In this document: positions 36,588-44,271 of the stretch, piece after piece
Layout: each line of letters begins with the position of its first letter
Position numbering within the stretch: position 1 is the stretch's first letter
Assembly: GCA_902569725.1 (NCBI GenBank)
Contig: CACFVG010000001.1
Span: forward strand, 1-64,000
Direction of reading: 5' to 3'
DNA: 64,000 bases
Origin: an uncultured Pelagibacteraceae bacterium
Lineage (GTDB): Bacteria > Pseudomonadota > Alphaproteobacteria > Pelagibacterales > Pelagibacteraceae
Translations under genes and position numbers: made by a program
Notes under the pieces: model-generated
The model's input: only the letters and a program-made list of their open reading frames with translations
Told to the model about the DNA's origin: nothing
The model's database searches: none

Positions 36588-37484
36588 TGCGTTATTTTTA
36601 AATAAATTAGCTTCTTGTATATATCTTCTTACCATTTGTGTAGTTTTGTGTCCTGTCATGGCCATTATATTTCTTTCTTCAGCACCAAATTCTGCTGCTG
36701 ATGTTGCAAATCCTGATCTTAAACTATGGCCACCGTATTTATTTGGATCTAAGCCTGAAAGTAATGCGTATTTTTTAATAATAAGAGCTACACTTTTATC
36801 TGATATATCAAATACTTTGCCTGATAAAATTTCTGAATAATTAAGCCAATCTTTTATTTTTGTAACGGGACAGAAAGTTTTATTATCAAAGTAGGGGATC
36901 GCTTTTATCATTCCTTCTCCAGATTGATCGGTTTTTGATCTCTTAATGAATATTTTAACTCCCTCATTCACAAATTCTAAATCGTCATAATCAATATTTA
37001 CCAGCTCAGATCTTCTAAAACCTCCTGAAAACCCAATTAGTATAAGTGCTTTATCTCTAAATTTCTTTTTTTCAGGCTGTTGTATTTCATCTATTTTATT
37101 AATTATGCTCTTTAAATCATTAATTAATATAGGTTTTTTTGCTTTTTGATTTGTACCCCTAACTCTTTTTATACCATGCAAATTTTCCATAATTATTGGG
37201 TGTTTTGTATCCAGGTAATGCCCTTTCATCTTATGAATCACGCTTATAGACGCTATTCTTCGCTTTAAAGTGCTAAATTTTGAGGTTGATGCTAAGTGGG
37301 TTAGGTAGATAGATAGAATTTTAGGTTCTGTAGGCATAGAACTTAATCCGTTTTTTATACAGAATGTTGAAAAATCCTTAAAATCTGCCTGATAAGCTCT
37401 TAATGTATTAGCAGCTTTAGAATTCTTTAAGTTTTTTAAAGTTTCTAATTCAAGGTTTTTTAAATCAGTTACAAGTTCATTCAT
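36567..37484 (-). CDS. Tyrosine-type site-specific recombinase/integrase
   Basis: A 305-residue recombinase with an N-terminal SAM-like core-binding domain (about 10-110) and a C-terminal catalytic domain. The catalytic residues are complete: Arg157 (GFRRSEL), Lys184 (SKTDQ), His253 and Arg256 (GGHSLRSGF), His279 (MTGHKTT) and the nucleophile Tyr288 (RRYIQE). It has no N-terminal arm-binding domain, so it is smaller than lambda integrase. A perfect 9-bp inverted repeat with 7-base spacer stands at 37491-37515, next to the start codon. No excisionase is adjacent. XerC/D-like length, but the context suggests an accessory element. Confidence 0.93.
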   Translation of the reverse strand: MNELVTDLKNLELETLKNLKNSKAANTLRAYQADFKDFSTFCIKNGLSSMPTEPKILSIYLTHLASTSKFSTLKRRIASISVIHKMKGHYLDTKHPIIMENLHGIKRVRGTNQKAKKPILINDLKSIINKIDEIQQPEKKKFRDKALILIGFSGGFRRSELVNIDYDDLEFVNEGVKIFIKRSKTDQSGEGMIKAIPYFDNKTFCPVTKIKDWLNYSEILSGKVFDISDKSVALIIKKYALLSGLDPNKYGGHSLRSGFATSAAEFGAEERNIMAMTGHKTTQMVRRYIQEANLFKNNALNKIKI

Positions 37485-37490
37485 AATATT

Positions 37491-37515
37491 TTCCGATAAC
37501 CATTAATTATCGGAA
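37491..37515. repeat. Inverted repeat 9-7-9 upstream of the recombinase
   Basis: TTCCGATAA and TTATCGGAA are perfect inverted arms with spacer CCATTAA. The layout (two 9-bp arms, 7-bp centre) resembles a core crossover site for a tyrosine recombinase. It could also be an operator or an mRNA hairpin covering the ribosome-binding region of the recombinase gene, whose ATG is six bases away. Confidence 0.75.
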
Positions 37516-37563
37516 GTTTTATATTAGATGATTTTTATTGTCAATAGTTTAAATATATAAATT

Positions 37564-37740
37564 ATGAATTCATTTGATGGAGAAATTCCAGCAGTATGGT
37601 TTTTAATAAGCTCAATTGGTTTTCTTATATTAAGTTTAATTCAATACCGAAATACTGGTAAAAGCATAAATACAATATTTTTATTTATTATGACTTCTAT
37701 TTTCTTTCTAAGTTACATTATTTTGATTATTCCACGCTAA
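37564..37740 (+). CDS. Small two-helix membrane protein
   Basis: A 58-residue reading frame starting MNSFDGEIPAVWFLISS. It is nearly all hydrophobic, with helices at about 10-25 and 38-55 joined by a short polar turn (QYRNTGKSI). No family is recognised. No clear Shine-Dalgarno. It lies divergently upstream of the recombinase. The open frame and membrane pattern are suggestive only. Confidence 0.5.
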   Translation: MNSFDGEIPAVWFLISSIGFLILSLIQYRNTGKSINTIFLFIMTSIFFLSYIILIIPR

Positions 37741-37806
37741 ATTTTAAAATAAGCGGCCTTTTATCTATTGATTATAAGAGATGTAACTAATATCTGTTAG
37801 ATATAA

Positions 37807-37971
37807 ATGCCAAAATATATATTAATTGGACTTTTAGTAGTAATTGGAACATTCATGATAATGAATTATTGGCCAAAATTAAAAGATCAAACCAAAAATC
37901 GTATTTTAATGCTTATATTTGGTGCATTTTTTATCAGTATTTTTGTATTACTGATACTCTTAATGTTTTAG
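37807..37971 (+). CDS. Small two-helix membrane protein
   Basis: A 54-residue frame (MPKYILIGLLVVIGTFMIMN..) with two hydrophobic helices (about 4-19 and 34-53) joined by a polar turn with NYWPKLKDQTKNR. No family is recognised. It follows the previous small gene by 66 bases and could share its transcript. The polar loop with lysines suggests an inner-membrane hairpin. Confidence 0.5.
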   Translation: MPKYILIGLLVVIGTFMIMNYWPKLKDQTKNRILMLIFGAFFISIFVLLILLMF

Positions 37972-37990
37972 TTTAACTTTTCCCCACTAT

Positions 37991-38004
37991 TCACAGTTGT
38001 GAAA
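37991..38004. promoter_or_regulatory. 14-bp palindrome TTCACA-GT-TGTGAA
   Basis: A perfect 6-bp dyad with a two-base centre, just after the small membrane gene and 80 bases before the structured RNA. Candidate binding site for a dimeric regulator. DnaA-box-like 9-mers (one mismatch each) overlap both arms, but there is no cluster. Confidence 0.4.
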
Positions 38005-38071
38005 AAATCAGTAAATTCAACAATAAAGTGATACATACAACCTTTGACATCTGATAATGTTAAAAATGAAT

Positions 38072-38253
38072 TAAGAGGCAACTCTTAACTGGCCGATTGG
38101 GGAAAAGCCGAGAGGTTCAAGCCCAGGGGGCAGAAAGTTCTGCAAAGCAGCGCTAAACATGCAGGGCAATGGACACGGCGGTAGCGCATAAAACGACGTG
38201 TCAAAACTACTGTTCTTTGCACCGTAAAAAGTGCAAGGAAACAGGGTTTTTTC
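38072..38253 (+). ncRNA. Unidentified structured RNA with pseudoknot and intrinsic terminator
   Basis: A G+C-rich island in an AT-rich region. Predicted pieces in order: hairpin TTAAGAG/CTCTTAA with a GCAA tetraloop (38072-38089); hairpin TTGGG/CCCAG enclosing AGCC/GGTT with a GAGA loop (38098-38127); hairpin GCAGA/TCTGC (38131-38144); pseudoknot GCGCTA/TAGCGC (38151-38156 with 38183-38188) crossed by GACACG/CGTGTC (38173-38178 with 38198-38203); then a terminator (38211-38253). A TTGACA -35-like box is at 38045-38050. It has none of the conserved pieces I know for RNase P, tmRNA, SRP, 6S RNA or common riboswitches. It is either a free small RNA or the leader of the alkyltransferase gene six bases after the T-run. 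Confidence 0.7.
38211..38253 (+). terminator. Intrinsic terminator of the structured RNA
   Basis: Stem CTGTT-CTTTGCAC pairs with GTGCAAGG-(A)-AACAG around loop CGTAAAAA: 13 base pairs with one bulged A and one G-U, followed by GG and six T's (38248-38253). It is one of the few textbook terminators in the window. Confidence 0.85.
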
Positions 38254-38259
38254 TAATAA

Positions 38260-38535
38260 ATGGTCCTAAAAGGCACAAAATTTCAAATAAAAGTCTGGAA
38301 GTATCTTATGAAAATACCAAAAGGTAAGGTAAAAACCTACAAAGAGGTTGCTATAGGGATAAAAATGCCTAAATCTGTGCGTGCTGTAGCTAATGCATGT
38401 GGGAAGAATCCTTATGCACCTAAAGTTCCTTGTCATAGGGTTATAAGATCCGATGGTACTCTGGGTGGTTTTTCAGCCCCAGGGGGTATAAAAGTTAAGA
38501 AAAAACTACTAAAAAAGGAAGGTTTTTTACTCTAG
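38260..38535 (+). CDS. O6-alkylguanine-DNA alkyltransferase catalytic domain (MGMT/ATL family)
   Basis: A 91-residue protein that is only the DNA-binding and methyl-acceptor domain: GTKFQIKVWKYLMKIPKGKV, then RAVANACGKN and the active-site PCHRV with Cys58. It transfers alkyl groups from O6-alkylguanine to itself, reversing alkylation damage. The N-terminal domain of Ada/Ogt (about 60-70 residues) is missing. The ATG lies six bases after the T-run of the terminator, with no Shine-Dalgarno in between. Transcription must read through the terminator or start inside the RNA gene. Confidence 0.88.
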   Translation: MVLKGTKFQIKVWKYLMKIPKGKVKTYKEVAIGIKMPKSVRAVANACGKNPYAPKVPCHRVIRSDGTLGGFSAPGGIKVKKKLLKKEGFLL

Positions 38536-39020
38536 AATCCTTAATTACCAACGTTTTTTAAATATATTAAGGTATTATTCTTATAAATTTATATTTCTCC
38601 CTTCAGTTGTACTGTATATGAGTATATCGCAAAATTAACCCCTTCTATGCTCGATTAAACACTATATTCGATATATGCATTACTCTGGAATCTAAGCATA
38701 CCAATGTTTATTTTATCCTTAAAAAGCTTTAATTTTACCTTCATTTATCTTGATAATTTGATTAATCTAATCCATCTAAGTTTTTGTGATTTGTCTTAAT
38801 TAATTTGAGATTGCCTAAAAACCTTGATTTATAAGCATTTCTTAATCTTTAATTATATTTATAATCTTTTTTATATTTATTTATCATAATAATATTCTAA
38901 TAACTTATTTATTATATTTTACTTTAGGTTTATTAAAATATTTAATAATTTCAATTATTTAAAATAATAACTTAAAGTAAATTATTAATATATTAGTACT
39001 AATTGTTTACTTTTGAAAAA
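38536..39020. other. 485-base AT-rich gap without a gene
   Basis: No open frame above about 30 codons with a plausible start and no RNA gene seen. Contains many stop codons in all frames, the imperfect inverted repeat described separately, and a CTGTATATGAGTATATCGC stretch near 38610-38635. It separates the alkyltransferase gene from the convergent transporter gene. Probably untranslated spacer or decayed DNA. Confidence 0.6.
38918..38981. repeat. Imperfect AT-rich inverted repeat
   Basis: TTTACTTTA-G-GTTTATTA (38918-38935) faces TAATAAC-TTAAAGTAAA (38965-38981), with a second nested dyad TTTAATAATT/AATTATTTAAA inside. It would form a long hairpin 40 bases past the end of the minus-strand transporter gene, so it may act as a bidirectional terminator for convergent genes. 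It has almost no G or C pairs. Confidence 0.5.
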
Positions 39021-39863
39021 CTAATTATTTCTAAGTTCTCTTCTAAATATATAAATACCAGAAGATATAATTATAAATAGACCTAAAAAAGTCCATAAAT
39101 CTGGGAAGTCATTAAAGATATAATAGCCTAATATTATGTTTGTAATGATCTCAAAATACCCAAAAGGAGCTAATTTAGAGGCATCTGCATATCTTAATGA
39201 ATAAATTAATAGAATATGTCCTAAACAGGCAAAAATACCCATTATTGCAAGCCATAACCACTGTATATTTGTAGGATTAACCCAAACTATTGGTACAAAG
39301 AATGTTGCTACAGTAGCCCCTACTATACCGGTTAACAAAAGCGTTAATAATGGATTATCTGTTGAGTGAAGTTTTCTAGTGATTATTAAATAAAAACCAT
39401 AAAGGAAACCTGTGCCTAAAGCAGCTACTGTTGCTAAATTAAATTCTATAAATCCAGGTCTTATAACTATTAAAGTTCCTAAAAAACCAACTATTACTGC
39501 GGTCCATCTTTTTATTCCAACTTTTTCTCCTAATAAGATTGGAGATAATGCTGTAGTTACTAAAGGAGCAACAAAAGCAAGTGTTAAAGCTTTGGCCATA
39601 GATATTATTGAAATCGAGTAAAAGAAACAAATATTAGCTGAAAAAAGAGTTAATCCTCTTAAAATTTGCAATTTAGGATTTTCAGAAAATGTTAAATTTT
39701 TTCTAAAAAAAATAAACATAAAAGGAAGCGTCCAAAAAACAGTAAAAAAATATCTAGCCCAAGTAATTTGGAAAAAAGATAATTCAGCAGACAAATATTT
39801 TGCAATTGTATCCATAAAAGGCAAAATTGCCCATGCTGACAAATTGAGAACAATAGCTTTCAT
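39021..39863 (-). CDS. EamA/DMT family transporter
   Basis: A 280-residue protein with ten hydrophobic helices in two EamA repeats. ITWARYFFTVFW (around residue 35), SISIISMAKALTLAFVAPLVTTALSP (around 81-106) and LLGEKVGIKRWTAVIVGFLGTLIVIRPG show the drug/metabolite transporter pattern. Substrate is unknown. Its start overlaps by one base the stop of the AEC transporter gene, so the two are likely co-transcribed. Confidence 0.88.
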   Translation of the reverse strand: MKAIVLNLSAWAILPFMDTIAKYLSAELSFFQITWARYFFTVFWTLPFMFIFFRKNLTFSENPKLQILRGLTLFSANICFFYSISIISMAKALTLAFVAPLVTTALSPILLGEKVGIKRWTAVIVGFLGTLIVIRPGFIEFNLATVAALGTGFLYGFYLIITRKLHSTDNPLLTLLLTGIVGATVATFFVPIVWVNPTNIQWLWLAIMGIFACLGHILLIYSLRYADASKLAPFGYFEIITNIILGYYIFNDFPDLWTFLGLFIIISSGIYIFRRELRNN

Positions 39864-40762
39864 TAAGAAAAATATTTTAAAGCTATAAAGACTATAATTG
39901 GTATGGTTATTAATGACATTAAAGTTGAGACAACAATCATACTTGATATATTATCAACAATTTTTTTGGGTGAATACATCGAAGCTATTAGATAAGTCAA
40001 TATAGCACTTGGCATTGAAGATTGAATTAACAGAACACCAGCTGCATAACCAGATAGATTAAATATTTTGATTATAATAAAGCCTATAATTGGACCAATT
40101 ATTACTCTACCAACTGACGAGATTAACGAACTTTTAAAAGAAAATACTTTCATTTGAGTTAATGAAACACCTAAGGACATTAATATTAATACAATCATTG
40201 CATAACCTAATAGCATTACTGTATTTAAAACTACTTTTGGCATTTCAAGATCAAAATATAAAAAAGCTACTGCTATAATTACAGCATATGTAGATGGACT
40301 TTTTAAAATAATTTTAATATCAAATTTTTTACTAGCTAAAAAAATATTGGCAGTAAAATGTAAAAGAACAACCAAGGATGATATTGCTGCAGCGACGCCC
40401 ATTCCTAAAGATCCATAAGCAAATAAACATATTGGAATTCCCATATTGCCAGTATTTGGAAGAAAAAAAGGAGGTAATTCTCTAGAAATATCCTTTTTCA
40501 TAAAAAATAAAAATATAACACCAGTAATTGCAAAGCAAATAAGTGCTATCACAGAATATATAAAGTATTCTGAAAATACACTGTAGGTAACTCCAGATGA
40601 TGTAATAGCAAAAATAAATAGAGCTGGTGCACCAAAATTAGCAGAATAATTTGTTATAAAAGTAGTATCTATATCTGATTTTTTATTACCTAGAAAATAA
40701 CCTATACCAACAATAAAAAACACAGGAAATAAAACTTCAAATAACTTAATATATATATCCAT
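39863..40762 (-). CDS. AEC family transporter
   Basis: A 299-residue auxin-efflux-carrier-type protein with about ten helices. The pattern LFPVFFIVGIGYFLGNK at the N-terminus, PNTGNMGIPI with the conserved Asn-Pro kink region, and the C-terminal IQSSMPSAILTYLIASMY are typical. The substrate may be organic or amino acids, unknown here. The stop overlaps the next gene by one base; hom lies immediately upstream. Confidence 0.88.
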   Translation of the reverse strand: MDIYIKLFEVLFPVFFIVGIGYFLGNKKSDIDTTFITNYSANFGAPALFIFAITSSGVTYSVFSEYFIYSVIALICFAITGVIFLFFMKKDISRELPPFFLPNTGNMGIPICLFAYGSLGMGVAAAISSLVVLLHFTANIFLASKKFDIKIILKSPSTYAVIIAVAFLYFDLEMPKVVLNTVMLLGYAMIVLILMSLGVSLTQMKVFSFKSSLISSVGRVIIGPIIGFIIIKIFNLSGYAAGVLLIQSSMPSAILTYLIASMYSPKKIVDNISSMIVVSTLMSLITIPIIVFIALKYFS

Positions 40763-42049
40763 TTAGAATAGTCTTATTCTTGTGGGTATTTTTAATATAT
40801 TTTTATTTGTATTAAATAATTTAAGACACTTGTTAGCATCAAGTTCATTAGTTTTGTGAGTAATAATAATTATAGAAGCCTTCTTGTTTTTATGATCAGG
40901 AATTTGAATAAGTCTTTCAACGGAAATTTTTCTTTTAGCTAAAGATTGAGTAATTTGAGAAAGAACACCAGGCTTATCATTTACTTCAAATCTGAGATAA
41001 AGAGAATTTGTATATTTATTTAAATCGTAAGAAGAAATAAATTTACGCTTGTTATTTGATACACCAAATGGGAACTTAATATTGCCTCTTAGAATAGAAA
41101 GAAGGTCTGACATTAAGGCTGAAGAAGTGGCTCCAGGACCCGCTCCCTCACCTTGCAAAACAGTTTCTCCAACAGGATTTCCATGTAAAATAACAGCATT
41201 CATTACACCTGAGACATTTGCTATATAAGAATCTTTTTTTACAAGACATGGATGAACTCTTTCAAAAAGTTTATTATTAATTAACTCTGTAATACCCAAT
41301 AATTTAATCCTAAAATTTAATTGTTCTGCAATTTCAATATCTTTAAATTCAATATTCTCTATTCCTTCCATTAAGCATTTTTGTTTAGATATATTTTTAT
41401 TAAAAGATAAAGATGATAAAATTCTAATCTTTGCAAAAGCATCATACCCATTTAAATCAAGTTTGGGGTTACCTGGTTCAGCGTACCCAAGTTTTTGAGC
41501 TTTTTTCAATACATTTGAAAACGAGTCTTTTGAATTTTCCATTTCTGATAGAATATAATTGCAAGTTCCATTTAATATTCCATAAACTTTATTAATTTTA
41601 TTTGTTGCTAAACTTTCTTTAATAGTTCTAAGAATTGGTATACCCCCAGCAACTGATGCTTCAAATTCTAAATTAACTTTATTTTTTTCTGCTAATTTAG
41701 ACAAATAATCGCCATGCTTTGAAATCAAAGCTTTGTTAGGTGTTATCACATGAATTTTATTTTTTAATGCTGTTTCAACAATTTTTTTTGAAATTCCATC
41801 AGATAAACCTATACATTCAAATAAAATATCGACTTTTTTTAATTTAAATATAGATAAAGGGTTTCTGTAAAAAATTTTCTTATTTATTCTAAATTTTCTT
41901 TTTTTATTAATATGCTTGGCTGAAATTGCCACAACATTAATTTTTTTTCCTGTTTTAAGTTCAATATCTTTTTTTTTTTTATTTAACTCATTTAATAGAT
42001 AGTTGCCTATCTGACCTAAACCAATTAGTGCTATATTAATTCTATTCAT
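40763..42049 (-). CDS. hom: Homoserine dehydrogenase
   Basis: A 428-residue enzyme that reduces aspartate-4-semialdehyde to homoserine, the branch point to threonine and methionine. N-terminal nucleotide-binding ALIGLGQIGNYLL, the NKALISKHG and EFEASVAGGIPILRTIKESL catalytic stretch, KLDLNGYDAFAKI, and a C-terminal ACT domain (LRFEVNDKPGVLSQITQSLA) that senses an amino acid. The product feeds the O-acetylhomoserine enzymes at 44.3-47.9 kb. Ends one base before the transporter gene. Confidence 0.97.
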   Translation of the reverse strand: MNRINIALIGLGQIGNYLLNELNKKKKDIELKTGKKINVVAISAKHINKKRKFRINKKIFYRNPLSIFKLKKVDILFECIGLSDGISKKIVETALKNKIHVITPNKALISKHGDYLSKLAEKNKVNLEFEASVAGGIPILRTIKESLATNKINKVYGILNGTCNYILSEMENSKDSFSNVLKKAQKLGYAEPGNPKLDLNGYDAFAKIRILSSLSFNKNISKQKCLMEGIENIEFKDIEIAEQLNFRIKLLGITELINNKLFERVHPCLVKKDSYIANVSGVMNAVILHGNPVGETVLQGEGAGPGATSSALMSDLLSILRGNIKFPFGVSNNKRKFISSYDLNKYTNSLYLRFEVNDKPGVLSQITQSLAKRKISVERLIQIPDHKNKKASIIIITHKTNELDANKCLKLFNTNKNILKIPTRIRLF

Positions 42050-42052
42050 ATA

Positions 42053-42256
42053 TTAATTTATATCTGGAAACTTACTATTTTTACCATATTCAACTAATAA
42101 AGATTTGTATTCTTCGTATGATAAATCATTATTTACATTGCTAAATTTTTGATGTGCTAATTTAGCATTTTCAATATTTAAATTTTTACCTGAATCACTT
42201 GATGAGCAAGATGACAATAAAAAAAATGATAAGATCATAAAAATTATTTTTTTCAT
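42053..42256 (-). CDS. Small lipoprotein of unknown function
   Basis: A 67-residue protein with a clear lipoprotein signal (FFLLSSC, Cys17) and a short polar remainder ending YGKNSKFPDIN. No family recognised. It overlaps argC by four bases and precedes hom by three, so it sits inside an amino-acid operon. The coupling suggests it is translated rather than spurious. Confidence 0.65.
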   Translation of the reverse strand: MKKIIFMILSFFLLSSCSSSDSGKNLNIENAKLAHQKFSNVNNDLSYEEYKSLLVEYGKNSKFPDIN

Positions 42257-43275
42257 ACTAATCCTTTTTTTACATTGAATCCAAAATAATAGTTCAAATT
42301 TTGTACAGCTTGCCCGGCTCCTCCTTTTATCAGATTATCTATTGCTGACAAAATTATTAATTTATTTTTATATTTAGATTTGCATACTGATATATGACAG
42401 TAATTTGTGTTAATTACATCATTTGTGCTAATATGTGAATTAATAGGAAGAATCTTAACAAATAAATCTTTTTTATAAAATTTTTTTAAATTAGAATTTA
42501 TATGTTTTACAGAAATATTTTTATTTAGATCCAAATAAATAGTGCTTAAAATTCCTCTAAACATTGGACTTAAATGTGGTGTAAAACTAAATTTAATATT
42601 TTTTTTTGTATAACTATTTAATTCCTGTTCAATTTCAGAGTTATGTCTATGAGAACTAACACCGTAAGCACTTAAAGATTCATAAAGATTTTTGTTGGCA
42701 TATTTTTTATGTACTCCTCTTCCAGCCCCAGAATAACCTGATTTTGAATCAATTATAATATTATTAATTTGAATTAGGTTGTTTTTTACCAAAGGAATTA
42801 AGGGTAATAGTACTGATGTGGGATAACACCCTGGACATGAAATTATTTTATAATTTTTTAACTTTTTTTTTGATAATTCAGGCAATGCATAAATACTTTT
42901 CTTAATATTGTTTTTTGAACTATGTTTAATTTTGTACCATTTTAAATATTCTTTTGCAGACCTAAGTCTAAAATCAGCTGATAAATCAATTAAGATATTT
43001 TTTTTTAACAATTTATTAGATATCTTTTGAGCTTGTCCATTAGGTAGAGCAGTAAAGACTAAATTGGTATCTTCTAATAAATTCTTACTAAACTTAATTA
43101 TTTTTGGTAATTTTTTTTTTTTAAAAATTTTATCATAATAAGAAATTGATTTACCTTTAGATGTGTTGCCACATAAATATTTAATATTTATATTTGGATG
43201 TTTTAATAGTAACTTAACTAATTGAATCCCAATATATCCAGTTGATCCAGCGATTAAAGCATTTAGCTTAGACAT
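42253..43275 (-). CDS. argC: N-acetyl-gamma-glutamyl-phosphate reductase
   Basis: A 340-residue arginine-synthesis enzyme. N-terminal NAGSTGYIGIQL-type nucleotide-binding fold, LVFTALPNGQAQKIS, LPELS, and the active-site cysteine in ISCPGCYPTSVLLPL, then SGYSGAGRG. The C-terminal end KGGAGQAVQNLNYYFGF is characteristic. Follows rpsI after 33 bases on the same strand; rplM-rpsI-argC is the common order in this class. Confidence 0.96.
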   Translation of the reverse strand: MSKLNALIAGSTGYIGIQLVKLLLKHPNINIKYLCGNTSKGKSISYYDKIFKKKKLPKIIKFSKNLLEDTNLVFTALPNGQAQKISNKLLKKNILIDLSADFRLRSAKEYLKWYKIKHSSKNNIKKSIYALPELSKKKLKNYKIISCPGCYPTSVLLPLIPLVKNNLIQINNIIIDSKSGYSGAGRGVHKKYANKNLYESLSAYGVSSHRHNSEIEQELNSYTKKNIKFSFTPHLSPMFRGILSTIYLDLNKNISVKHINSNLKKFYKKDLFVKILPINSHISTNDVINTNYCHISVCKSKYKNKLIILSAIDNLIKGGAGQAVQNLNYYFGFNVKKGLV

Positions 43276-43308
43276 AATTCAGTATAACAGTTGAATATAA
43301 AAAAGAAA

Positions 43309-43740
43309 TTATCTTTTAGAAAATTGGAAACTTCTTCTAGCTTTTCTATGACCATATTTCTTTCTTTCAACTGATCTAGAATCTCTAGTGGTAAGTTTTT
43401 CTTTTTTTAAGGTTGATTTTAATTCTGTGTCAAACATCAATAATGCTTTGGAAATACCATGAACCATAGCACCTACTTGGCCGGTTAACCCACCACCTTT
43501 CACATTACATTTGACATCGTAATTTGTAGGTTGGCTTATAATTTCAAAAGGTCTAAGTAATTGCATTTTATGAGTTGCTCTTTTAAAATAATCTTCATAA
43601 TTTATGCCGTTAACATAAATTTTTCCAGATCCTTTTTTTAACCAAATTTTTGCAATAGAAGTTTTTCTTCTTCCTGTAGCATATTTACTATCTTTAAAAT
43701 CTAATTTTATTTTTTCAGGTTTGTTTGGGGATGCTTCCAT
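43309..43740 (-). CDS. rpsI: 30S ribosomal protein S9
   Basis: A 143-residue ribosomal protein. ATGRRKTSIAKIWLKKGSGKI, NVKGGGLTGQVGAMVHGISKALL, and the conserved C-terminal tail RKKYGHRKARRSFQFSKR that reaches the P-site tRNA. Two bases after rplM, as usual. Confidence 0.98.
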   Translation of the reverse strand: MEASPNKPEKIKLDFKDSKYATGRRKTSIAKIWLKKGSGKIYVNGINYEDYFKRATHKMQLLRPFEIISQPTNYDVKCNVKGGGLTGQVGAMVHGISKALLMFDTELKSTLKKEKLTTRDSRSVERKKYGHRKARRSFQFSKR

Positions 43741-43741
43741 A

Positions 43742-44200
43742 TTAAATTCTAGCTATATTTTTGCTGTTTAGTTTCGATAAATCAATTAATTTAGGATTTT
43801 GAGATGAATGAGGGTGATCTGAACCAGAATAAATTTTTAATTTTGTTAATTGTTTTCTTCCAAGAACTCCTCCTGGCAACATTCTCTTTACAGCAAGCTT
43901 CAAAGCTTCGCCTGGTTTTTTTTCATAAAGTTTTTCAGGTGTTGTTTCTTTTATTCCACCAGGATATCCAGTATGTCTATAATACTTTTTATTTTGAAAT
44001 TTTTTTCCAGTAAATTTAATATGTTCAATATTTTTTACTACTACAAAATCACCATGATCCATATGAGGAGTATAAGTATTTTTATTTTTACCTCTTATTA
44101 TCTTTGATATAATTGTTGCTAATCTGCCTACAACCGCATTTTTAGCATCAATTTCGTACCAATTGCTTTGTATCTCACTATTTTTAACAAATTTTGTCAT
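43742..44200 (-). CDS. rplM: 50S ribosomal protein L13
   Basis: A 152-residue ribosomal protein. NWYEIDAKNAVVGRLAT, GDFVVVKNIEHIKFTGKK and LAVKRMLPGGVLGRKQL mark L13. The start at 44200 (MTKFVKNSEIQ..) matches the usual N-terminus; the longer frame from 44239 would add a 13-residue extension (MTILPFISI..) not expected in the family. Confidence 0.95.
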   Translation of the reverse strand: MTKFVKNSEIQSNWYEIDAKNAVVGRLATIISKIIRGKNKNTYTPHMDHGDFVVVKNIEHIKFTGKKFQNKKYYRHTGYPGGIKETTPEKLYEKKPGEALKLAVKRMLPGGVLGRKQLTKLKIYSGSDHPHSSQNPKLIDLSKLNSKNIARI

Positions 44201-44271
44201 GGTTGCGGGATTAATACTTATAAAAGGTAATATTGTCAAATTATATTAATATTGATAGTAATTATATGGTT

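Noticed and set aside
38107..38130. Copy of the tRNA-Glu 3' end (GAGAGGTTCAAGCCC) as an att site
   Set aside because: Only short similarity to any T arm; no exact match to tRNA-Glu, so it is not a duplication.
38072..38253. RNase P RNA, tmRNA, SRP RNA, 6S RNA or FMN riboswitch
   Set aside because: The conserved pieces (GAGGAAAGUCC, tag frame and CCA, GGUCAGGUCCGGAAGG, GUGAAAUUCC) are all absent; a CGGCGGUA stretch matches the FMN aptamer only by chance.
38605..38640. dif-like site for XerC/XerD
   Set aside because: A few bases resemble dif half-sites, but the central 6 bp and both arms do not align well enough.
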